Position numbers and translations under genes: made by a program
Part shown: one piece after another, positions 51,923-57,812 of the stretch
Layout: each line of letters begins with the position of its first letter
Numbering within the stretch: the stretch's first letter is position 1
Notes under the pieces: generated by a model
Told to the model about the DNA's origin: nothing
What the model saw: only the letters and a program-made list of their open reading frames with translations
The model's database searches: none
DNA from: CAYNYF01 sp964401385
GTDB taxonomy: Bacteria > Planctomycetota > Phycisphaerae > SM23-33
Assembly (NCBI GenBank): GCA_964401385.1
Contig: CAYNYF010000016.1
Span: 1-57,812, forward strand
Length of the DNA stretch: 57,812 nucleotides
Direction of reading: 5' to 3'

Positions 51923-52615
51923 ATGAGAGCGAACGGGAAGGTGCTGGCGGGTTTAGTGACCTTGTCGCTGGCGTGCGTCGGGGCGACGCCAGCGGCCGCG
52001 GCGGTGGTGAACCTGGGTGGAGGCTGGGAGGCCTCCTGGGACGCGTCGCTGGATAACCTCGTCACCGTTGAGATGGTGGACATAGCCGGCGACGTGCTGA
52101 TCGTCCAGAAGACGGCCCAATTCACCCAGCCGCCGGCCGGCGGTATGTTCCCTTCCATCCCGATTGTTTTCAGACAGGTGGCCTGGCCGGCCGCGACGCA
52201 GATTGTCATCGACAGCGAGAGCATCCAGAACTCCACGGGCGTGGACTGGGACGATTTCCACCTGATCCTGCTGGGCGGCAACGCCGTGTTCGACCCGGTT
52301 GCCACGGCCAACTCCGGCGGGCCGGCCCCGATCGGGTGGAAGCTCGACCCGTTTGCGCAGGCGGCGTTCGACGCGAAGCTGAAGCGCCTCGACATCTGGG
52401 GCGGGATGGTTCCGGACGGCGGGCTTTGGCAGCCTGGAACCGACCCGGCCGGTGGCGGGCTGTGGGTGGATGCCTTCCCGGACCCGGATGTTTTCACGTC
52501 GTTTACCCTCAAGGAGACGCCGACGCCCGAGCCGGCGGCGATGTTCCTGCTGACGTCGGGCGGGGCGGTCATGTTGCTGAAGAGAGGCAGGAGAGGCGAC
52601 AGTCGGAGAAAGTAG
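51923..52615 (+). CDS. PEP-CTERM protein, paralogue 1
   Basis: 230 aa. Signal peptide ending ACVGATPAAAA, a mature domain starting VVNLGGGWEASWDASLDNLV, and a C-terminal PEP-type signal TPEPAAMFLLTSGGAVMLL followed by KRGRRGDSRRK. Function unknown. The mature domain is clearly homologous to the next gene over its whole length (for instance QVAWPAATQIVIDSESI against QVAYPAATHIVIDDEIL). AGGAGG lies 8 nt before ATG 51923. Confidence 0.85.
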   Translation: MRANGKVLAGLVTLSLACVGATPAAAAVVNLGGGWEASWDASLDNLVTVEMVDIAGDVLIVQKTAQFTQPPAGGMFPSIPIVFRQVAWPAATQIVIDSESIQNSTGVDWDDFHLILLGGNAVFDPVATANSGGPAPIGWKLDPFAQAAFDAKLKRLDIWGGMVPDGGLWQPGTDPAGGGLWVDAFPDPDVFTSFTLKETPTPEPAAMFLLTSGGAVMLLKRGRRGDSRRK

Positions 52616-52619
52616 CGTC

Positions 52620-52807
52620 AAGTGGGTTGAGGGCCACTTGGCGAATCGGACGCGGGTTGCTTGGACTGTGGTCAAGGGCCGGACGTCCGTAGTTGGTTGG
52701 GTGAGGATCGGCAGTCTTGTCCGTCCGTGTTGAGCCCACGGCGGGCTGGGTGCCTGTCAGGGTCAGGCACCGGGTAGGAATGTGGCATTCTGACTAGGAG
52801 GCCAGAG
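52620..52807. other. Hairpin-rich spacer between the PEP-CTERM paralogues
   Basis: Two hairpins: CGTCAAGTGG/CCACTTGGCG near 52617-52643, and GGTGCCTG/CAGGCACC near 52749-52771. Neither is followed by a clear T-run. The second one sits about 40 bp before ATG 52808. Confidence 0.45.
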
Positions 52808-53500
52808 ATGAGGGCTATTCGAAGAACCGCGGCGATTCCCGCAGCCATGGTGGTTTGTGCGCTGGCGGTGTCCGCCCCGGCGGGCGTCGTGAATTTGGGG
52901 GCCGGCTGGCAGGCGTCTTGGGATCCCGCCCTGGATGGTCTGGTGGACGTGATGGCCACGGGCGTGGTAGGGGACGCCTTGTTCATCCAGAAGTTCGCTG
53001 ACTACCGGCAGGAGCCGGTGGGTGAGGAGTTGGATATCCCGTCTATCCGCATCCAGTTCCAGCAGGTTGCCTATCCGGCCGCAACGCACATCGTCATCGA
53101 CGATGAGATACTCATCAACAACAACGGCGTTGTTTGGACCGACTTCCACTTCAAATTAGTGGACACGACCGGGGGCACTCTTTTCAATCCGGCCCAGACC
53201 GCCGGGTCCGGCGGCGCCGGCCCGATCGGCTGGACGATCGATCCGTTCGAGCTGGCGCAGTTCACGACCCAGCAGCAGCTGGACGTGTGGGGCGGTGATG
53301 TGCCCAACGGCGCGACGTGGTTCCCCGGCAACGGGGCAAGCGACGGGCAGCTCTGGATCGACGTGACGCCGGGCCCCAACAATTCCGGCTCGTTCGTGCT
53401 GTTGGAGAAGCCGACGACGACGGGCGTCCCCGAACCGGCCACGCTCGGACTGCTTTGCCTGGGCGGGCTGGCGCTGGTTCGACGGCGACGCAAGGCCTGA
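52808..53500 (+). CDS. PEP-CTERM protein, paralogue 2
   Basis: 230 aa, same length and layout as the preceding gene: signal peptide, GVVNLGAGWQASWDPALDGL, GPIGWTIDPFELAQF, and a clean VPEPATLGLLCLGGLALV plus RRRRKA. Tandem duplication followed by divergence. The mature domain is not a family I can name. AGGAGG lies 7 nt before ATG 52808. A strong terminator follows 28 bp downstream. Confidence 0.87.
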   Translation: MRAIRRTAAIPAAMVVCALAVSAPAGVVNLGAGWQASWDPALDGLVDVMATGVVGDALFIQKFADYRQEPVGEELDIPSIRIQFQQVAYPAATHIVIDDEILINNNGVVWTDFHFKLVDTTGGTLFNPAQTAGSGGAGPIGWTIDPFELAQFTTQQQLDVWGGDVPNGATWFPGNGASDGQLWIDVTPGPNNSGSFVLLEKPTTTGVPEPATLGLLCLGGLALVRRRRKA

Positions 53501-53527
53501 GGCAACTGTCGAGGGAGCAACGATTCC

Positions 53528-53555
53528 AACGCCCCGTGGGCAACCGCGGGGCGTT
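53528..53555 (+). terminator. Intrinsic terminator after the PEP-CTERM pair
   Basis: AACGCCCCG and CGGGGCGTT form a perfect 9-bp GC-rich stem with a 10-nt loop, followed by GTCTTG. Well placed to end the transcript of the two paralogues. Confidence 0.7.
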
Positions 53556-53915
53556 GTCTTGCGCGGGTCGTCACGTCTGGCCTCAAGCCTCGTCCGTGAC
53601 GTCGCCCGGGTCTGGGCAAACGACAGGATGAGGCCGGCCGTCGGTCGTGGAGGACAATCAACGCCTCCCCCCGCTAGTGAGGCCAGCTTGTCCATCGCCG
53701 CCATCTCGGACTTAATGTTCATGCCCGGTCCTTCCTGTGGATCTCTCGGCCCCTAATCGCCCGAACCAGCGGGCACACAGGGCCTCGGTCTGTGGACGGA
53801 GCCAAGGTAATTCTGCTGGGAATCGGGAGATTCCCGAGCAGTCGAATATGAGGCCCCCCGGCCCATGCGGTGATAGCGGAGGACGCCCGTGGCCAGGATG
53901 GCTGCCACGGGCCGG
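53556..53915. other. Gene-poor accessory DNA
   Basis: About 360 bp with no supported gene. A minus-strand frame starts at ATG 53722 after AGGAAGG (MNIKSEMAAMDKLASLAGGG) and could be the N-terminus of a broken DUF2924-like protein, but it soon becomes low-complexity and then runs through the opposite-strand PEP-CTERM gene. Confidence 0.4.
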
Positions 53916-54072
53916 TGGCCGCGACCTCCGGGCCATGAGAGGAGATGCGGGAAATGCCGTAACGAACTAATGCGAGGGGATTTATGTGATTAGGCGAAAT
54001 CGCCAGCGCGGCAGAATGCGGCAAAACGCGGCAAAACGCGGAAGCCCGACGCTCCCTATTCGCTCCTAGGTT
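53916..54072. repeat. 156-bp dispersed repeat, copy B
   Basis: Same orientation as copy A, about 2.6 kb away; together they bracket the two PEP-CTERM paralogues. This copy has an extra near-tandem GCGGCAAAAC. Its right end coincides with the stop codon of the truncated DUF2924 frame, which suggests that it inserted there. Confidence 0.7.
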
Positions 54073-54269
54073 CAGGCTGACCGGCCCGACGAAGGCGCCC
54101 GCTCAGACAGGTTGCCCACGGCGTCGGCCTGTAGCCGCCAGGCGATCTTGCGGATCAGGTAGGCCCGGTGCCGCGCCCGCACCGGCTGGCCGGTCATCTC
54201 GGCATACCGCTCGGCCAGCTCGCATGTGTTCATCTTCTCGATCCCTGCCCGTTCCTCCTTGACGTTCGT
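54072..54269 (-). pseudogene. Truncated DUF2924-like gene
   Basis: 65 codons: NVKEERAGIEKMNTCELAER, then YAEMTGQPVRARHRAYLIRK and IAWRLQADAVGNLSERA, typical of the N-terminal half of DUF2924 proteins found with recombinase genes in planctomycetes and phages. The normal protein is about twice as long; here it ends PSSGRSA where repeat copy B begins. The expected start is ACG (54269-54267) with AAGG 5 nt upstream, so the start codon also seems lost. Confidence 0.6.
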
Positions 54270-54516
54270 GCTCGCCTTTTTTCCGGTTGTCTCGGGCCAT
54301 GGGTGCCTTGCACGCCTGAACGCGCTCGTGCTCGATTGCGGCGCCGGTGGGATGGCCAAGAACCTCGACGCGATCACCGGCCGCGGGCTTTGCGAGACCG
54401 CCTAGACCTGGACCGCCAGCGTCTTTCCAATCCTCGCGCATGAGGATCTGCGCTGACCCGCGTCCGCCCGCCGGATGCATCGGCGGCGCGTCATCGGTGC
54501 CGGAGCGTGACTTTCT

Positions 54517-55704
54517 TCACCACGGTTGCGAAGCCCTCCACGACGCTGTCGATCTTCCGCCCATCGCCGGCTCTACCGGTCCCCAGCTCAGGTCGACGAT
54601 GCCTCCCACCCCGCGCCTGGCAATCCGGTAGCCTCTCGGCCGATAGTCGGCGGCCCCCGCCGCACCCGTGCCGCGCATGACGACTGTGTCGATCTCGTTG
54701 CGGGCGGCCGCCGCAAGCTCCATCTTGCCACCGCCGGCTTCCCGCATCCTCGCGAGGATTCCCTGGAGGTTCTTCAGCGGGGTGTAGCTGGCGACGAGAT
54801 AGAACGTTTCAGTGCCGGGGCTCTGGTCGAACCAGTACCACTTCGCCGCCTCGGGGATTTCGTAGCTGACGCCGCCGCGGGCGCGGTTGCTCAGGCCGAT
54901 CTTCCGGTGCGGAAAGAGCACGCTGGCGGCGCCTCGGCTGTCGTACAGCAGCACGTACAGGCAGCAGTCACTGTTCGGCTGCACGCGGATCTTGAACTTC
55001 TGCCCGCTGCGGACGGTGGCGCCGTCGCCGAGGCAAACCTCGCCGCCGCGCGCCGGCGAGACCAGCTCGTAGCGCAGGGCCAGCGGCGGAAGCTCCCCCG
55101 TCGCGCCTGCCGCCGCCGGACGCCGAACGTACCACATCAGGCGACCGAGCTTCGCCCTCGGCATCGAGACGTTCGCGGTCGTTGCCAGCACGTGACCGGC
55201 GCGGGCTGTGACGTCGAGCGCCCTGGCCCTCAGCAGCACCTCGCTCCCGGTGTCGATCGTGCGGCCGACGATGAGAACGTCCGCGCCGCTGAGCAGGCCA
55301 GCGCGTTGCAGTGTCTTCGCATCGGCTGTCAGCGCGAGCTGAAGATCGATCTCAGCCAGAAGCTCGTTGAGCTGTGTTCGGTCGACGAGCGACCTTCCGT
55401 GTTTGGCGAACTGCGCCTCGATCCCCTCGGCCATCAGGCCGCCCAATCGCCTCTGACCGCCGTCGGAATCCACGAGCGGAAGGACGGCCAGCTTCTTCTC
55501 TGCCGGCACACGGGCCAGCAACGGGCGCGCTAGCTTGCGGCAGGCCTCCTCAATACGCTGCGCCAGCGACGTCTCGGGCGGAGGCGCCGGCGCGGGCTGG
55601 AGGGCCACCGGCTTCGGCCCAGGCGCCACGCCCGGCGATTCGGCGCAGCCGGCGAGGGTCCACATGAGTATGAACACGACGATCGCGGCTGCCCGTCCGG
55701 TCAT
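54517..55704 (-). CDS. Lipoprotein with FlgO-like and DUF4384-like domains
   Basis: 395 aa. Signal peptide with lipobox LAGC. After a Pro-rich linker comes a FlgO/CsgG-like domain (KKLAVLPLVDSDGGQRRLGG, then RSLVDRTQLNELLAEIDLQL and GADVLIVGRTIDTGSEVLLR). A DUF4384-like domain follows (GATVRSGQKFKIRVQPNSDC, CLYVLLYDSRGAASVLFPHR, GTETFYLVAS). Surface or periplasmic lipoprotein. ATG 55704 overlaps the stop of the caspase-like gene (ATGA), so translation is coupled. DUF4384 domains are often coupled to caspase-like peptidases. Confidence 0.82.
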   Translation of the reverse strand: MTGRAAAIVVFILMWTLAGCAESPGVAPGPKPVALQPAPAPPPETSLAQRIEEACRKLARPLLARVPAEKKLAVLPLVDSDGGQRRLGGLMAEGIEAQFAKHGRSLVDRTQLNELLAEIDLQLALTADAKTLQRAGLLSGADVLIVGRTIDTGSEVLLRARALDVTARAGHVLATTANVSMPRAKLGRLMWYVRRPAAAGATGELPPLALRYELVSPARGGEVCLGDGATVRSGQKFKIRVQPNSDCCLYVLLYDSRGAASVLFPHRKIGLSNRARGGVSYEIPEAAKWYWFDQSPGTETFYLVASYTPLKNLQGILARMREAGGGKMELAAAARNEIDTVVMRGTGAAGAADYRPRGYRIARRGVGGIVDLSWGPVEPAMGGRSTASWRASQPW

Positions 55705-56966
55705 TTGGCCGTTCCCATAAGAAGCGTTCGATCGAACCGCCCGGCGGTGTCGGGGTGCTGCTGGTTGCCGGTGTAGCGCTTGACCTGGTCGCGCGTGTAC
55801 TCGATCACCTCGCCGAGCGTGACCCTGCCGTCGCCGTCGCCGCCGCACTTGGGCGTGTCCGCCCCGCCCTTCAGGCCCTGAAGGAGATACCACGTGAACA
55901 CGCCGTGCCCGGTGCCAAGCTTCTCGGTCTCCCGCGAGTACTCACGCGCCTCGCAGCTCGTGAAGATCATCCACATCGGAGGCGTGGCGCTCGACTTCGC
56001 CGACGCGACGTACACGCCCTTGATCCCCTCGACGATCTTGTTATCCTTGGGTCCGCGGAGCCCGACCTGCGGGTCCGAGATGCCGGCCGAATGGCACGTG
56101 TCCGCCAGGATCAGCATGCGACGCGCCTCCAGCCGCGAAACGTCCCGCTTGAACTCGTCCATCCCGTACGCCGTCGATGCCATGTGCGCCGGGTCGGTGT
56201 CGTGCGTGATGAGGTAGAGCTTTTTCGGCTCCTGCGGGTCGGGGCCGCCGTGGCCGGACCAGGAGATCACGATCAGATCGTCCCTTTGCGCGCCGCGCAG
56301 CTTCTCGCGAATGGCGATCTTGATGTTCCTGGTGGTCGCCTGCTCGTCGGTCAGGAGGATGACGTGATCGAACCGCCCGCCGCGCTCGCTGCGGAGGTAG
56401 GCCGCCAGCGCCTTGGCGTCGGCGCCCGCGTATCGTAGGTCGCTCAGCCCCCATTTGCCTCGGAACTTATAGCGGCTCAGGCCGACGAGGACCGCGAAGC
56501 GGCTTCGCACGCTGCCGACGCGAGGCTTCGCCGCGGCGGGCGCAGCGAACCCGGGCGCGCCTTCCGGGCGGTACTTGCTGTTGGCCAGGACCTCCTTCGG
56601 CCAGACCACGCGGATCAGACGCGGGAAACGAAGGTGATGGAACCCGGGCGTGCTGCCGACAAAGACACCGTCAACATAGCACATGGCGCCCGATGGGGCC
56701 GTAGACAGGCTGGTCTCCGTCACCAGGTAGCCCCGTTCGATCGGCGGGCACTCCGACACGTCATAGCCCGGCAGCACCATCTTGGTGTCGAACCCGTAGG
56801 CCTTCTGGCCAAGGTACCACGTGTGCACGATCGGCGTCCGCCCGTAGTACTTGCCGTCCCAGTAGGCCAGCGCCCCGGGGGGGTCGCTTTCGATCCTCAC
56901 CGTGTGGCATCCACAGGCCAGGGCAATGACACACGAGCCCAACGCGCTCAATGGACGCATGCTCAT
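55701..56966 (-). CDS. PEGA-domain caspase-like (C14) lipoprotein
   Basis: 421 aa. Signal peptide with a possible lipobox in LACGC. Two PEGA-type repeats follow (VRIESDPPGALAYWDGKYYG, STAPSGAMCYVDGVFVGSTP). The caspase/metacaspase domain starts at RFAVLVGLSRYKF; the catalytic dyad is His239 in SWSGHGG and Cys291 in ILADTCHSAG. Near the C-terminus GDGDGRVTLGEVIEY is an EF-hand-like calcium loop, fitting calcium-dependent metacaspases. ATG 56966 has GGAG 7 nt upstream and overlaps the preceding stop. Substrate unknown; it may process the coupled DUF4384 lipoprotein or other surface proteins. Confidence 0.88.
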   Translation of the reverse strand: MSMRPLSALGSCVIALACGCHTVRIESDPPGALAYWDGKYYGRTPIVHTWYLGQKAYGFDTKMVLPGYDVSECPPIERGYLVTETSLSTAPSGAMCYVDGVFVGSTPGFHHLRFPRLIRVVWPKEVLANSKYRPEGAPGFAAPAAAKPRVGSVRSRFAVLVGLSRYKFRGKWGLSDLRYAGADAKALAAYLRSERGGRFDHVILLTDEQATTRNIKIAIREKLRGAQRDDLIVISWSGHGGPDPQEPKKLYLITHDTDPAHMASTAYGMDEFKRDVSRLEARRMLILADTCHSAGISDPQVGLRGPKDNKIVEGIKGVYVASAKSSATPPMWMIFTSCEAREYSRETEKLGTGHGVFTWYLLQGLKGGADTPKCGGDGDGRVTLGEVIEYTRDQVKRYTGNQQHPDTAGRFDRTLLMGTAK

Positions 56967-57325
56967 TCCGCCACTCCCGTCGACGGGTGCCTGTCGAGCC
57001 GTACTCTGACCACCGTCGGGTGTTGCGCCTTGGCCGGCTCCCGGCATACAGTGATATCGGCACAATCGAGCCTCCCCCCCAGCGTGACAATGCCGTGCCG
57101 CTCCAGAATGGCCTGCCCGTGTCGCCTCGAGCCCTTGCGAAATCTTGAACTCGACACGAGCCGTGCGATGGTCTCCGAACTATCCGCCGTTCCTCTGAGC
57201 GCCAGGGCATCGAGCACGACCATCGGTAGGCTCAAACCGAAGCACCCAAACGCTCCCCATGCGGACCCAACCGGCTCGGCTGCCGTCGGCGCACAAGAAA
57301 GGCCAGCCGTAACCGACTGGGCCAT
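56963..57325 (-). CDS. Small unrecognised protein coupled to the caspase-like gene
   Basis: Up to 120 aa. The convincing part starts after residue 34 (MVVLDALALRGTADSSETIA, then GSRRHGQAILERHGIVTLGG and VVRVRLDRHPSTGVAE). The start is uncertain; ATG at about 57223 is an alternative to 57325. The stop TGA overlaps the caspase-like ATG (ATGA), which argues that it is translated and belongs to the operon. No family recognised. Confidence 0.45.
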   Translation of the reverse strand: MAQSVTAGLSCAPTAAEPVGSAWGAFGCFGLSLPMVVLDALALRGTADSSETIARLVSSSRFRKGSRRHGQAILERHGIVTLGGRLDCADITVCREPAKAQHPTVVRVRLDRHPSTGVAE

Positions 57326-57645
57326 AGTGTTTTACCGGATAGCGGGGGCGGGATTTCAGCCCGCGGCCTCCGGGATATGAGGACGCCGAGCAACCAAGTC
57401 GGCTGCGGCGCGTGACCCGTTCGGCCGCAAGAGGCAAGGTTCCGGCGGGAAGCCAAGGCAAATCTCGCCCAATCATCAAGCTTTTGCAGGCTACTGCAAG
57501 CTATTGGGCGTGAATACGCGCGCCAGAGGCGCGACCGATCGCCGCTCTGCGCGCCTCCGGTCAGCCCCTACATGTTTCGTCCAAACTGGTCCGGAGACCC
57601 GCTCGGTCGCTTCGAGGCGTGCCTGAACCATTATACCGCCTGCTG
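57326..57645. other. Intergenic region upstream of the caspase operon
   Basis: About 320 bp, no supported gene. Contains a GCGGG...CCCGC hairpin near 57344-57363, a repeated GCAAGCT/GCTTTTGCA stretch near 57478-57505, and a GCGCGCC...GGCGCGA hairpin near 57519-57535. Confidence 0.35.
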
Positions 57646-57812
57646 CTACGTGGCCAAGCCGAGGAGGCGCGCGATGTTCCCACCCAGGATGCCTGCGCGC
57701 TGTTCGTCCGTGAACTCGCCCTCGGCCAGGGCCCGGTACATCGCCAGCCGCACGTGCATCAGGGCTCCGGGCTGGTCAAGCATTTGCTGCATAACCCCAA
57801 ACATGCGGGCCA
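57646..57812 (-). CDS. C-terminal end of an amidohydrolase-like protein (partial)
   Basis: The last 55 codons of a gene that enters from beyond the window end: MFGVMQQMLDQPGALMHVRL, AMYRALAEGEFTDEQRAGIL and GGNIARLLGL. The closing EFTDEQRAGILGGNIARLLG is the usual end of amidohydrolase 2 family proteins (metal-dependent TIM-barrel hydrolases or decarboxylases). Catalytic residues lie outside the window. Confidence 0.6.
   Translation of the reverse strand, partial: ARMFGVMQQMLDQPGALMHVRLAMYRALAEGEFTDEQRAGILGGNIARLLGLAT

Noticed and set aside
53156..53722. Minus-strand ORF opposite PEP-CTERM paralogue 2
   Set aside because: Most of it is the antisense shadow of a well-supported plus-strand gene; only its first 20 codons look protein-like.

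Overview
The window looks like a chromosomal segment of a high-GC planctomycete, probably of the Phycisphaerae type. The evidence is the set of secreted proteins ending in PEP-CTERM sorting signals (PEPAT, then a hydrophobic stretch, then RRRR), and the paired dockerin-like repeats with the wording VDGGDYTVWADNY that are common in that phylum. I see no rRNA, tRNA or CRISPR array. Taxonomy is inferred from protein style only.

Layout. 1-2.4 kb: two minus-strand PEP-CTERM proteins. 2.7-7.7 kb: a type IV pilus-type operon with a PilT-like ATPase, a membrane-anchored GspE/PilB-like protein whose Walker A lysine is missing, and a CvpA-like membrane protein. 7.8-22.4 kb: mostly housekeeping and metabolism: HflX, an arabinofuranosidase/AraM pair, a coiled-coil membrane protein, Pgi, two YbjQ-type proteins with a PrsW-like protease, PurM, a lipoprotein hydrolase and two radical SAM enzymes. 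22.6-23.5 kb: a non-coding leader with two tandem copies of an RNA-like fold.

23.5-45 kb is a Wzx/Wzy-type exopolysaccharide locus: secreted cyclase-like PEP-CTERM protein, Wza-like exporter, Wzc-like tyrosine kinase, CpsB-like phosphatase, O-antigen ligase/TPR protein, NusG paralogue, WecA-like initiating transferase, Wzx-like flippase. These are followed by a lower-GC island (about 36.2-44.3 kb) of glycosyltransferases, a second Wzy-like protein, a methyltransferase, and the FemAB-like and deacetylase proteins known from exosortase/PEP-CTERM loci. The island is visibly worn: one glycosyltransferase is split by an in-frame TGA, and the deacetylase runs into the tail of a lost sugar epimerase. 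WecB at 50.1 kb probably serves the same glycan. No exosortase is present in the window.

46.2-50.0 kb is an accessory block: a minus-strand operon (small ORF, Cas4/RecB-like nuclease with four cysteines, two unrecognised proteins, HNH nuclease) facing a CI/LexA-like regulator, with two identical palindromic sites in front of the nuclease. 51.3-54.3 kb holds two paralogous PEP-CTERM genes bracketed by two copies of a 156-bp repeat, one of which ends in a truncated DUF2924 gene. 54.5-57.3 kb is a translationally coupled operon of a small protein, a PEGA/caspase-like lipoprotein and a FlgO/DUF4384-like lipoprotein. The window ends inside an amidohydrolase-like gene.
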